DNA of 64,000 bases from Mactra quadrangularis. Lineage: Eukaryota > Mollusca > Bivalvia > Venerida > Mactridae. The position numbers and the translations under genes were made by a program. Numbering within the stretch: the stretch's first letter is position 1; the number at the start of each line of letters is the position of its first letter. The stretch covers positions 8,269,270 through 8,333,269 of the forward strand of contig CM046295.1 of NCBI GenBank assembly GCA_025267735.1. Reading direction: 5' to 3'. Shown here piece after piece: positions 1 through 14,027 of this stretch. Under the pieces are notes generated by a model, which was given only the letters and a program-made list of their open reading frames with translations, did not search any database and was not told the origin of the DNA.

Positions 1-3000
1 TGTTCATCATTTGTATATTCATACTATATTTTGTTCATCTTTCCTATATTCATACTGTATATTATGTTCATTATTTCTAAATATTCATACTTTATTTTGT
101 TTACATTCCTATATTTCTTTATTCGTACTGTTTATAATTTTCATTATTTCTATATTCATGGTTTTCTGTTCATCATTCTTTTATTTCTATATTCATGCTA
201 TATTTCGTTCATCATTTCTATACTCATGCTATATATGTTCATCATTTCTTAATTCATGCTATATTATTCATCATTTATATATTAATGCTATATTTTGTTC
301 ATTATTTCTATATTCAACCTATATTTTGTTCATCATTCATATATTCATACAATGTTTTGTTCAATTTTCCTATATTTCTATATTCATACTGCATATAATG
401 TTCATTGTTTCTATATTAATGCTTTATTATGTTCATCATTCCTAAATTTCTGTGATTTCTACATTCATTCTATATATTTTGTTTATCATTCCTATATTCA
501 TGCTTTATTCTGTTCATCATCCTTATATACCTATATTCATGCTATTTTGTGTTCATCATTTCTATATTCGTGTTATATATGTTCATCATTTCTATATTCA
601 TGCTATATTGTTAATAATTTATATATGTATGCTTAATGATGTTCATTATTCCTTTATTCTATATATATGCTATATTTTGTTCATTATTTCTACATTAATC
701 TTTTTTTTCTTCTTTCATATATTCATACCATGTTTTGTTCATCTTTCTTATATTTCTATATTCATACTGTACATTATGTCCATTGTGTCTATATTAATGC
801 TTTATTATGTTCACCGTTCGTATATTATTGTTAATTTCAATATTCATGCTGTATGTTTTGTTTATCATTCCTTTTTTTCTATATTCATACTATATTTTGT
901 ACATCAATTTAATATTCATACTAAATTATGTTCATCTTTCCTAAATTTCAATATTCATACTAAATTATTTTCATTATTTCTATACTCATAGTATATTTTG
1001 TTCATTATTCCTATATTTCCATATTCATACTGTATATTATGTTCATTATTTCTATTTTCCTGGTTTATTTTGTTCATCATTTCTATATTCATGCCATATG
1101 CTGTTCACCATTTCTATATTCATGTTATATTTTGTTCATCATATCTATATTCATGCTAAATTTTGTTCATCATTTCTAAATGATTGCTATCTTTTGTTCA
1201 TTCTTTCTATATTCATCTTTTATTTTGTTAATCATTCATATATTCATACTATGTTTTGTTCATCTTTCATATATTTTTAAATTCATACCGTATATTATGT
1301 GTATTGTTTCTATATAAATGCTTTATTATGTTCATCATTCATATATATCTGTAAATTTCAATATTCACGTATATATTTTGTGTATCATTCTTTTTTTCTA
1401 TATTCATGCTATATTTTGTTCATTTTTCCTACATGCTATACTTTGTTCATTATCCTTATATACCCTTATTCATGCTATATTTTGTTTATCATTTCTATAT
1501 TCATGTTATATATGTTCATCATTTCTTTATTCATGCTATATTGTTCATCATTTATATATTTATGCTATATGATGTTCATCATTCCTTTATTCTATATATA
1601 TATGCTATATTTTGTTCATTATTTCTACATTAATCTTTTTTTTCTTCATTCATATATTCATATCATGTTTTGTTCATATTTCATATATTTCTATATTCAT
1701 ACTGTATACTATGTTCATTGTTTCTATATTAATGGTTTATTATGTTCATCATTCGTATATTTCTGTTAATTTCTATAGTCATGCTGTATATTTTGTTATC
1801 ATTCCTTTTTTTCTATATTCTTACTATATTTTGTTCGTCATTCCTATATTTCCATATTCATACTGTATATAATGTTCATTATTTCTATATTCGTGGTTTA
1901 TTTTGTTCATTATTTCTATATTCATGCAGTATTTTATTCATCATTTCTATATTCATACCATATGATGTTCATCATTTATATATTCATGCCATATGACGTT
2001 CATCATTTCTATATTCATGTTATATTTTGTTCATCATATCTATATTCATGCTATATTTTGTTTATCATTTCTAAATGATTGCTATCTTTTGTTCATTCTT
2101 TCTATATTCATCTTTTATTTTGTTCATCATTCATATATTCATACTATGTTTTGTTCACTTTTTCTTATATTTCAAAATTCATACTGTATTTTATGTCCAT
2201 TGTTTCTATATATATTCATGATAAATATTTTGTGTATCATTCTTTTTTTCTATATTCATGCTATATTTTGTTCATTATTCCTATATTCATGCTATATTTT
2301 GTTCATTATCCTTATATGCCTATATTCATGCTATATTTTGTTTATCATTTCTATTTTCATGTTATATATGTTTATCATTTCTATATTCATGCTATATTGT
2401 TCATCATTTATGCTATATGATGTTCATCATTCCATTATTCTATATTCATGCTATATTTTGTTCATTATTTCTATATTCATCTTTTATTTTGTTCATCATT
2501 CATATATTCATACTATGTTTTGTTCATCATTCTATATTTCCATATTCATACTGTATATTATGTTCATTATTTCTATATTCATGGTTTATTATGTTCATCA
2601 TTTCTATATTCATGGTTTATTTTGTTCATCATTTCTATATTCATGTTGTATTTTGTTCATCATTTCTATATTCATGCTGAATTTTGTTCATCATTTCTAT
2701 ATTCATATCATATGATGTTCATCTTGTATATATATTCATGCCATATGATGTTCATCATTTCTATATTCATGTTATATTTTGTTCATCATATCTATATTCA
2801 TGCTTTATTTTGTTCATCATTTCTAAATGAATGCTATCTTTTGTTCATTCTTTCTATATTCATCTTTTATTTTGTTAATCATTCATATATTCATACTATG
2901 TTTTGTTCATCTTTCATATATTTCTAAATTCATACCGTATATTATGTTCATTGTTTCTATATAAATACTTTATTATGTTCATCATTCATATATATCTGTA

Positions 3001-6000
3001 AATTTCAATATTCATGCTATATATTTTGTGTATCATTCTTTTTTTCTATATTCATGCTATATTTTGTTCATAATTTCTACATTCATGCTATATTTTGTTC
3101 ATTATCCTTATATACCCTTATTCATGCTATATTTTGTTTATCATTTCTATATTCATGTTATATATGTTCATCATTTCTATATTCATGCTATAATGTTCAT
3201 CATTTATATATTTATGCTATATGATGTTCATTATTCCTTTATTCTATATATTTGCTATATTTTGTTCATTATTTCTTCATTAATCTTTTTTTCTTCATTC
3301 ATATATTCATACCATGTTTTGTTCATATTTCATATATTTCTATATTCGTACTGTATATAATGTTCATTGTTTCTATATAAATGCTTTATTATGTTCATCA
3401 TTCATATATATCTGTAAATTTCAATATTCATGCTATATATTTTGTGTATCATTCTTTTTTTCTATATTCATGCTATATTTTGTTCATTATTTCTACATTC
3501 ATGCTATATTTCGTTCATTATCCTTATATACCCTTATTCATGCTATATTTTGTTTATCATTTCTATATTCATGTTATATATGTTCATCATTTCTATATTC
3601 ATGCTATATTGTTCATCATTTATATATTTATGCTATATGATGTTCATTATTCATTTATTCTATATATATGCTATATTTTGTTCATTATTTCTTCATTAAT
3701 CTTTTAATCTTCATTCATATATTCATACCATGTTTTGTTCATATTTCATATATTTCTATATTCATACAGTATATAATGTTCATTGTTTCTATATTAATGC
3801 TTTATTATGTTCATCATTCGTATATTTCTGTTAATTTCTATATTCATGCTGAATGTTTTTTTTATCATCCCTTTTTTTTCTATATTCATACTATATTTTG
3901 TTCATCAATCTATATTTCCATATTCATACTGTATATTATGTTCATTATTTCTATATTCGTGGTTTATTTTGTTTATCATTTCTATATTCATGCTGTATTT
4001 TATTCATCATTTCTTTATTCATACCATATGATGTTCATCATTTATATATTCATGCCATATAATGTTCATCATTTCTATATTCATGTTATATTTTGTTCAT
4101 GATATCCATATTCATGCTATATTTTGTTCATTATTTCTAAATGAATGCTTTCTTTTGTTCATTCTTTCTATATTCATCTTTTATATTGTTCATCATTCAT
4201 ATATTCATACTATGTTTTGTTCATCTTTTCTTATATTTCAAAATTCATACTGTATTTTATGTTCATTGTTTCTATATGTGTTTTATATGTTCATCATTGA
4301 TAAATATCTGTAAATTTCAATATTCATGATAAATATTTTGTGTATCATTCTTTTTTTCTATATTCATGCTATATTTTGTTCATTATTCCTATATTCATGC
4401 TATATTTTGTTCATTATCCTTATATGCCTATATTCATGCTATATTTTGTTTATCATTTCTATTTTCATGTTATATATGTTCATCATTTCTATATTCATGC
4501 TATATTGTTCATCATTTATGCTATATGATGTTCATCATTCCATTATTCTATATTCATGCTATATTTTGTTCATTATTTCTATATTCATCTTTTATTTTGT
4601 TCATCATTCATATATTCATACTATGTTTTGTTCATCTTTCATATATTTCTAAATTCATACCGTATACTATGTTCATTGTTTCTATATTAATGCTTTATTA
4701 TGTTCATCATTCGTATATTTCTGTAAATTTGATATTCATGCTGTATGTTTTGTTTATCATTCCTTTTTTCTATATTCATACTATATTTTGTTTATCATTT
4801 CTATATTCATACTAAATTGTGTTCATCTTTCCTAAATTTCTATATTCAAACTGTATATTATGATCATTATTTCTATATTCAAACTGTATATTATGATCAT
4901 TATTTCTATTTTCATGCTATATTTAGTTCATCATTCATATATTCATACTATGTTTTGTTCATCTTTCTTTTATTTCTATATTCATACCATATATTATGTT
5001 CATTGTTTCTATATAAATGTTTTTTATGTTCATCATTCATATATATCTGTAAATTTCTATATTCATGCTATATATTTTGTTTATCATTCTTTTTTCTATA
5101 TTTATGCTATATTTTGTTCATCATTCCTTTATTGACGCTATATTTTGTTCATCATCCTTATATACCTATATTCAGGCTATATTTTGTTTATCATTTCTAT
5201 ATTCATGCTATATTTTTCATCATTTATATATTTATGCCTTATAATGTTCATCATTCCTTCATTCTATATTCATGCTATATTTTGTTCATTATTTCTATAT
5301 TCATCTTTTATCTTGTTCATCATTCATATATTCATACCATGTTTTGTTCATCTTTCTTATATTTCTATATTCATACTGTATATTATGTTCATTATTTCTA
5401 TATTAATGCTTTATTATGTTCATCATTCGTATATTTCTGTAAATTTCTATATTCATGCTGTATGTTTTTTGTTTATCATTTTTTTTTCTATATTCATACT
5501 ATATTTTGTTCATCATTTCTATATTCATACTAAATTGTGTTCATCTTTCCTAAACTTCTATATTCAAACTGTATATTATGATCATTATTTCTATATTCAT
5601 ATTATATTTTGTTCATTATTTCTATATTCATGCTATATTTAGTTCATCATTCATATATTCATACTATGTTTTGTTCATCTTTCTTATATTTCTATATTCA
5701 TACTAAATATTATGTTCATTGTTTCTATATAAATGTTTTTTATGTTCATCATTCATATATATCTGTAAATTTCTATATTCATGCTATATATTTTGTTTAT
5801 CATTCTTTTTTTCTATATTTATGCTATATTTTGTTCATCATTCCTTTATTGACGCTATATTTTGTTCATCATCCTTATATACCTATATTCAGGCTATATT
5901 TTGTTTATCATTTCTATATTCATGCTATATTTTTCATCATTTATATATTTATGCTTTATGATGTTCATCATTCCTTTATTCTATATTCATGCTATATTTT

Positions 6001-7445
6001 GTTCATTATTTCTATATTCATCTTTTATTTTGTTCATCATTCATATATTCATACTATGTTTTGTTCATCTGTCTCATATTTCTATATTCATACTGTATAT
6101 TATGTTCATTGTTTTTGTATTAATGCTTTATTATGTTCATCATTCGTATATTTCTGTAAATTTCTATATTCATGCTGTATGTTTTTTGTTTATCATTTCT
6201 TTTTTTCTATATTCATACTATATTTTGTTTATCATTTCTATATTCATACTAAATTGTGTTCATCTTTCCTAAACTTCTATATTCAAACTGTATATTATGA
6301 TCATTATTTCTATATTCATATCATATTTTGTTCATTATTTCTATATTCATGCTATATTTAGTTCATCATTCATATATTCATACAATGTTTTGTTCATCTT
6401 TCTAATATTTCTATATTGATACTGTATATTATGTTCATTGTTTCTGTATTAATGCTTTATTATGTTCATCATTCGCATATATCTGTAAATTTCTATATTC
6501 ATGCTGTATGTTTTGTTTATCATTTCTTTTTTTCTATATTTATACAGTTTTATATTCATACTAAAGTTTGTTCATCTTTCCTAAATGCTACATTCATACT
6601 ATATTATTTTCATCATTTCTATATTCATACTATATTTTGTTCAACATTCCTTTATTTCTGTATTCATACTGTATATTATGTTCATTATTTCTATATTCAT
6701 GCTGTATTTTGTTGATCACGTCTATATTCAAGCTTTATTTTGTTCATCATTTCTACATTCATGCCATATGATGTTCATCATTTCTATATTCATGTTTTAT
6801 TTTGTACATTATCTCTATATTCATGTTTTATTTTGTTCATCATTTCTATTTACATGCTAAATTTTGTTCATCATTTCTATATTCATGTTTTTTTGTGTTA
6901 ATCATTTCTATATTCGTGCTTAATTTTGTCCATCTTTCCTTTATTTCTACATTCATGTAATAATTTCTTCATTATTTCTATATTCATGCTTAATTTTGTT
7001 CATCAACTCTATATTTCTGTTTATTGCTATATTCATGCTTTATTTTGTTCATCATTCCTATATTCATGCTATATTTTGTTCATCATTCCTACATTTCTAT
7101 ATCTATGCTATATTTTGTTAATGAATTCTATATTTCTATATTGATACTATATTTTGTTCATGAATTCTATATTTCTATATTCATGCTATATTTTGTTCAT
7201 CACTTCTTTATTCATGCTATATTTTGATTATCATTTCTATATTCATGCTATATTTTGATTATTATTTCTATATTCATACTATATTTTGTTCATCGTTCTT
7301 AGATTTCTATATTGATGTTATATGATGTTCATTTTTTCTATATTCATGCTTCATTTTGTTCATCACTTCTCAATTCATGCTACATTTTGTTCATCATTTC
7401 TATATTCATGCTATATTTCGTTCATAATTTACTATATTTTTATAT
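1..7445. repeat. 31-bp satellite array with higher-order structure
   Basis: About 240 tandem copies of a 31-bp unit with core TATATTCATGCTATATTTTG followed by a TTCATCATTTC-like half. The array runs off the left edge of the window. Monomers vary at fixed positions (atgct/atact/atggt, ttttgttc/tgatgttc, or insertion of a longer T run), and these variants recur in blocks. The block at about 5051-5766 is repeated almost unchanged at about 5767-6480, a spacing of about 716 bp, close to 23 monomers (713 bp). Because 31 is not a multiple of 3, all forward frames give long repetitive Tyr/Phe/Ile/His-rich open frames; these are artefacts of the repeat. The last ~400 bp are more diverged, as expected at an array edge. 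Confidence 0.97.
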
Positions 7446-7560
7446 TCATGCTTTAATAAATCACCTGAGAGCCAGCCAATTAACTCCCACTGAGACTTGA
7501 ACTCAGAACTCCTCATGACATAGAGAACAATCACTAGCACAAGGTATTTTGCATTAAACT
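7446..7560 (-). mobile_element. tRNA-derived SINE-like fragment
   Basis: On the minus strand a box-B-like GAGTTCAAGTCTC follows at normal tRNA spacing a degenerate box-A-like segment (gtgctagtgattg). This fits a Pol III promoter of a tRNA-derived SINE head. No body or tail could be delimited. It directly abuts the 31-bp satellite and marks the array boundary. It could also be a decayed tRNA pseudogene. Confidence 0.4.
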
Positions 7561-8216
7561 AAAAGAGTGTCATGTCGCTGGTCCCAAGTGATATGCAGCA
7601 GCATGCCACACATTGATAAACTTTTACTTCAAAAGAGTTATTAGTTGAAAAGTGAATTTTGATCATAAACTCCATCCAACAGAGCTTGGCTGATACTTAT
7701 TTATGTATGTTGATGGGTAGTGTGTTTGATTTGTATAATAATTATCAGAGAATTTATAACATTCATGGATTACTATTCTAGATTACTACTGTGGTCACTC
7801 CTTGTTTATCCAGACTTGTGACTGGCTTACATGATACAGTTAGATCATTAAAGAACTAACACATCAATATAAGGTCAAGTTACCCACATAAAGCAATAGT
7901 CAGTGCAACTCGGGGTGGGTGAGTAGAGGTGGGGCTTATCTTAACTCTAACTCTTAAGTCGCACCGTTTTGACATACGACGTATACACTAAACATAGTGA
8001 CGAAACACTATGGATGATGTATACGCGTGCATACATATCCTTTGCAACCAAGGCAAATCACAACTGACCCCGACGGATGCATTGGGTACGGACTCCGTTA
8101 GGAGTAGGACCTCAAGCAAGAGCGCTGCGACCATTGCCGTAACCTGTGGTCTTATCTCAAGCCGAAGTGTATGCATTTTTCATATGCAAACTAAAACTAA
8201 GAGACATGGAATATTA
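7561..8216. other. single-copy spacer between two satellites
   Basis: About 650 bp of non-repetitive sequence. From about 7965 to 8170 it is richer in G+C and CpG than its surroundings (cgcaccgttttgacatacgac; gaccccgacggatgcattgg). Short open frames occur on both strands but none has a recognisable domain, and I see no convincing splice sites. No gene is assigned. Confidence 0.5.
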
Positions 8217-11200
8217 TGGATCATCTCATCTCATCTCATCTGGTTTGGTATGTATGGATCGTCTCATCATGGTTGGGTATATATGGATCATCTCATCTGA
8301 GTTGGATGTATCAGGGTAATCTTATCTGGGTTGGTTGTATATGGTTAATCTCATCTGTGTTGGATGTATATGGATGATCTAATCTGGTTTGGGTGTATAT
8401 GGATAATCTAATCTGGTTAAGATGTATATGGATGATATCATCTGAGTTGGATGTATATGGATGATCTTATCTGGTTTGGATGTATATGGTTGACCTTATC
8501 TGGTTGAGATGTATATGGATGATCTTATCTGGTTTGGATGTATATAGATGATCTTATCTGGTTTGGATGTATATGGATGATCTCATCAGTGTTGGATGTA
8601 AATGGATGATCGTATCTGGTTTGGATGAATATGGATGATCTCATCTGTGTTGGATACATATGGATGATCTTATATGGTTTGGACGTATATGGATTATCTT
8701 GTCTGGTTTGGATCATATGGATGATCTGATCTGGTTTGAATGTATATGGATGATCTTGTCTGAGTTGGATGTATATGGATGATCTCATCTGAGTTGGATG
8801 TATATGGTGGATCTTATCTGGTTTGGATGTATATAGATGATCTTATCTGGTTTGGACGTTTATAGATGATCTCATCAGCGTTGGATGTATATAGATGATC
8901 GTATCTGGTTTTGATGTATACGGATAATCTCATTTATGTTGGATGTATATGGATGATCTAATCTGGTTTGGGTGTATATGGATGATCAAATCTGGTGTAG
9001 ATGTATATGGATGATCTAATCTGGTTTAGATGTACATGGATGATCTTATCTGGTTCGGGTGTATATGGATGATCTTATCTGATTTGGATGTATATAGATA
9101 ATCTTATCTGGTTGGGATGTATATGGATGATCTCATCAGCGTTGGATGTATATAGATGATCGTATCTGGTTTGGATGTATACGGATAATCTCATTTGTGT
9201 TGGATGTATATGGATGATCTAATCTGGTTTGGGTGTATATGGATGAGCAAATCTGGTTTAGATGTATATAGATGATCTAATCTGGTTTAGATGTATATGA
9301 TGATCTTAACTGGTTTGGACATATATGGATGATCAAATCTAGTTTGGATGTATATGGATGATCTCATCAGTGTTGGATGTATATGGATGATCTTATCTAG
9401 TTTGGATGTATATCGATTATCTTATCTGGTTTGGATGCATATGGATGATCTGATCTGGTTTGAATGTTTATGGATGATCTTATCTGAGTTGGATGTATAT
9501 GGATGATCTTATCTGATTTGGATGTATATAGATAATCTTATCTGGTTGGGATGTATATGGATGATCTTATCTGTGTGGGATGTATATAGATGATCGTATC
9601 TGGTTTGGATGTATACAGATAATCTCATTTGTGTTGGATATATATGGATGATCTTATCTGGTTTGGGTGTATATGGATGATCTAATCTGATTTAGATGTA
9701 TATGGATGATCTCATTTGAGTTGGATGTATATGGATGATCTTATCTGGTTTGGACGTATATCGATTATCTTATCTGGTTTGGATGCATATGGATGATCTG
9801 ATCTGGTTTGAATGTATATGGATGATCTTATCTGAGTTGGATGTATATGGATGATCTTATCTGATTTGGATGTATATAGATAATCTTATCTGGTTGGGAT
9901 GTATATGGATGATCTTATCGGCGTGGGATGTATATAGATGATCGTATCTGGTTTGGATGTATATGGATAATCTCATTTGTGTTGGATGTATATGGATGAT
10001 CTAATCTGGTTTGGGTGTATATGGATGATCTAATCTGGTTTAGATGTATATGGATGATATCATCTGAGTTGGATGTACATGGATGATCTTATCTGGTTTG
10101 GACATATATGGATGATTTTTATCTGGTTTGGATGTATATGGATGATCTTTTCATGTTTGGATGTATAAGGATGATCTCATCTGTGTTGGATGTATATGGA
10201 TGATCTTATCTGGTTTGGATGTATATGGATCAGATAGTCTGGGTTGGTATTTATGGATATGCGTGCATGTATGTCTGTCATTTATGGATAATTTTATGCG
10301 GGATTAGTATTCATGGATATTTTCTGGGTTGGATGTACATGGATCAGCTAGTCTGGTTGGTATTTATGGATACTATCATGTGTGCTTGGTATTTATGGAT
10401 AATTTATATGGATCATCTCATCTGGGTTGGATGTACGTATATGGATACTCTCAATTGAGTTGGATGTATATTGAACAGCTAGTCTGGGTTGGTATTTAGG
10501 GATACTTTCACGTGTACTTTGTGTTAATAGTTAATTTTATATGGATCATCTCATCTGGGTTGGATGTATGTGAATCAGATAGTCTGGGTTGGTATTTATG
10601 GATATACGTTCCTGTGTGTTTGGTATTTATGGATAATTTCATGTTGGTATTTTTTGTTATTTTCAAAGTGGTTTGTTATTTATTGATGATTTCATATGCG
10701 TTTGGTATTTATGGGTAATTTTATATGGATCATCTCATCTGGGTTGGATGTATATAAACAATCTTATCTGGGTTGGATGTATAAGGATAATGTCATCGGT
10801 GTTGGATGTTTATGGATTATCTTATCTAGGTTTGATGCACATGGATCAGCTAGTCTGGTATATATGGATAAATTCATGTGTTGTTGGGCATTTGGGACTT
10901 TTTGATGAGTTCATGCGTGTTTTGTATTAATGGATAATTTCATAGGCATTAGGTATTGATGGATTATATTATGTGCCGTTAGTATTTATCAATAATTTCA
11001 TGTGGGTTTGGTATTCATGTATAATTTCATACGAGTTTGGCATTTATGATTAATGACATAAGCATATGGTACTTATGGATAATTTCATGTGGATTAGGTA
11101 TTCATGTATAATTTCATGTGGGTTTGGTATTCATATATAATTTCATATGGGTTTTGCATTTATGATAAATGTCATGAGGGTATGGCACTAATGAATAATT

Positions 11201-11440
11201 TTATAAGGGTTTTGTATTTTTTTCATGTGAATTTTGTATTTATGGATAATTGCATGTGCCTATTGAATTGATTGGTAACTGCATGTGTGTTTGGTATTCT
11301 AGGATAATGCCATAAGCATTAAGTATTGAAAGATAATTTCATGTACCTTTAATATTTTTACATAATTTTATGTGTGTTTTGTATTTATGGATAAAATTCA
11401 TGGGCTTTTGATATTTTTTTATAATTTAATGAGCAACTAT
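8217..11440. repeat. 29-bp satellite array grading into a diverged ~27-bp form
   Basis: Tandem 29-bp unit with core TTGGATGTATATGGATGATC followed by a ttatctg half. It is quite regular from about 8280 to 10220, roughly 65-70 copies, with higher-order recurrence of variant blocks (for example the 'gtttgggtgtatatggatga' blocks near 8960, 9220 and 10010). From about 10220 the monomers degrade into tttggtatttatggataatttcatg-like units of about 27 bp, ending near 11440. The gradient suggests an old array with a younger, homogenised core at its left side. Open frames within it (for example 8525-8788 minus) are repeat artefacts. Confidence 0.96.
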
Positions 11441-11454
11441 TTTTTACTCAATTC

Positions 11455-12960
11455 ACATTCATACAAACAGATTTTCATTACATACATTTGGGGCACCAAC
11501 AAAATGATTCACTGATGTAAAAATTAGTAGAACAGAACAGAACACTTCTGACTTCATGAATAAACAATAATTGGGTTTCTCATATTAACATGTACTTTAA
11601 TTTTTTACTTAATTGACCATAAAATATAACACACAATATTTACCAAAAAATGATACATTAAATCTAATATTAGTATAACAGAACATAACAGAACAATTAT
11701 AGCTACATGTGTAAAAAAATTGGGTTTATTATATCAACAACATGTACTTTATTTTTTACTTAATTGACCTTAACACATAACCAACAAAACTACACATAAA
11801 TGTTAATGTGAGTATATTAGTTTCTTATATTAGCAACATATACTTTTTTGAATATAAAGATCTTCATAACATATATTTGGGACACCGACAATATGATACA
11901 TTAATGCTAATGTTAGTAGAACAGAACAGAACAGAACAATTATAGCTACATGTATAAAAAATAATAAGGTCTCTTATATTAGCAACATATACTTTTTTTG
12001 AATATAAAGATCTTCCTAACATATATTTGGGACACCGACAATATGATACATTAATGCTAATGTTAGTAGAACAGAACAGAACAGAACAGAACAGAACAGA
12101 ACAATTATAGCTACATGTATAAAAAATAATTAGGTCTCTTATATTAGCAACATATACTTTTTTGAATATAAAGATCTTCATAACATATATTTGGGACACC
12201 GACAAAATGATACATTAATGTTAATGTTAGTAGAACAGAACAGAACAGAACAATTATAGCTACATGTATAAAAAATAATTAGGTCTCTTATATTAGCAAC
12301 ATATACTTTTTTGAATATAAAGATCTTCCTAACATATATTTGGGACACCGACAATATGATACATTAATGCTAATGTTAGTAGAACAGAACAGAACAGAAC
12401 AGAACAGAACAGAACAGAACAGAACAATTATAGCTACATGTATAAAAAATAATTAGGTCTCTTATATTAGCAACATGTACTTTTTTAAATATTAAGATCT
12501 TCATAACATATATTTGGGACACCGACAAAATGATACTTTAATGTTAATGTTAGTAGAACAGAAAAGAACAGAACAGAACAATTATAGTTACATGTATAAA
12601 AAATAATTAAATCTCTTATATTAGCAAAATGTACTTTACGTTTTACTTAATTGGCTTTAAAATATAACAAACAATATTGACCAACAAAATAATACATAAA
12701 TATTAATGTTAGAAGAGCAGAACAGAACAATTATAGCTACATGCATGATAAAAAAAGTTTTATATTAGCAGCATTGTACTTCATTTTTACTTAATTGACA
12801 TTAAAATATAAAGATTTTCATAACATATATTTGGGGAAACAACAAAATGATACATAAAGCTAATGCTAGTAGAACAGAACAGAACAATTAAGCTACATGT
12901 ATACAGATAATTGAATTTATTATATTAGCAATGTGTACTGTATTTTTTACTTAATTAATC
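11455..12960. repeat. ~150-bp tandem repeat carrying an internal AGAAC pentamer tract
   Basis: About nine tandem units. Each contains 'aattatagctacatgtata', a block ending 'ttagcaacatatactttttt', 'catatatttggga' and 'taatgttagtagaacag', followed by a pentanucleotide tract (AGAAC)n. The tract varies from about 2 to 8 repeats between units (longest near 12380-12425), so unit-to-unit spacing varies between about 145 and 175 bp. Units near 11880-12540 are most alike; outer units are diverged. The minus-strand open frame at 11864-12205 is a repeat artefact. Confidence 0.95.
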
Positions 12961-13028
12961 AAATTTATACATGTAGGTAAATGATGAAAAGAATACAAAA
13001 AAACTTCAAAATTTGTAAATTTATATTA

Positions 13029-13510
13029 GTGTTGTTAGTAAGTATGGCCTCCAAAACCTCCCCTTATAGCCATACCCTTACCACCTTAACACTAAGAACT
13101 ATAAAATATGTTTCCTTAAGATATAGTATAAAAACAAACTAAAGAATTTTGTAAATAAAACAAAACTAAAAAGTCAAGAAACTAATGTTAATGTTATTAG
13201 TAAGTATGGCCTCCAAAACCTCCCCTTATAGCCATACCCATACCACCTTAACACTAAGAACATAATTATGCTTCCTTAAGATATAGTAAAAAAACAAACT
13301 AAAGAATTGTTAATAAAACAAAACTCAAAAATAAAGAAACTAATGTTACAGTTATTAGTAAATATGGCCTTCCGCCCCCTCCCCACTTTACAGCCATACC
13401 CTTACCACCTTTACACTATGAACCATAAATTATGCTTAATTTAGATATAGTGAAATAACTAATTATAGAGTTGTTAGTAAGTATGGCCTCCAAAACAGCT
13501 ATATCCAAAA
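13029..13510. repeat. ~167-bp tandem repeat, three copies plus a partial
   Basis: Copies begin at about 13029, 13195 and 13363 with 'tagtaagtatggcctccaaa', followed by a C-rich stretch (cctccccttatagccatacc) and an AT-rich tail. A fourth partial copy at about 13465 keeps only the start before unrelated sequence. Read on the minus strand, the first two units contain a short glycine-rich open stretch (GGxGMAIRGGFGGHTY then stop). The third unit loses this frame, so I do not call it coding. Confidence 0.88.
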
Positions 13511-13976
13511 CGGGGCCATCTTATATTGAACACTGAGCGCTATAAATTTAGAGCTTGAAGATAAGTTTAATATAAGAAACACTTTAATCTTTACAGAATA
13601 TGATGTCGAAATAAGAAACAGAAAGATAAAAAAATAAGTACTTGTAAAAGTATATTCATAACTTTAAGTATTTATCTGTTAACTGAATTTAATGTGCTTT
13701 ACAGGAAGAAATGAAAGTATATTAATTATCTATTTACTGAGGAAAATATTCTTAAATCTTCATGACTGTGTTCATTAATCCAAAACAATAATTAAGAAAA
13801 GTTAAACCTACTGCAAATGAATTTCCTAGTTCTGAACAATGACAGAATGATGACATAATTTTAACAACCACTATGTTCACAAATCCCACACACTGTACTA
13901 TGAGTCATAGAGCTCACAATCTGAGTTTAGTTGACATGCTATTGAACCCATTTTTGTAATACCAGGCAACTCTTAC

Positions 13977-14027
13977 AACCCCCTCAGCTCGGCGTTCATC
14001 CAGCTCTGAGGCCCGCGGACTGTTCCA
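13977..14027 (-). CDS. candidate 51-bp exon, tandem copy 1
   Basis: On the minus strand a strong pyrimidine tract and AG (cctctccttctaag) precede 51 open bases, followed by a GTAAGAG donor. Read in phase 0 it gives WNSPRASELDERRAEGV (17 codons). The frame entered after two bases of a preceding codon is also open. An ATG with good context lies just upstream (caaATGGCC), so a first-exon reading starting MASPSKW is an alternative. The segment is far more G+C-rich than its surroundings. No protein family is recognised. Length divisible by 3 means tandem copies could be spliced together or swapped without breaking frame. Confidence 0.33.

Noticed and set aside
1..7445. Dozens of forward open frames up to 262 codons, rich in Tyr, Phe, Ile and His
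   Set aside because: They follow from a 31-bp AT-rich repeat with no stop in its forward frames; every frame yields the same peptide words.
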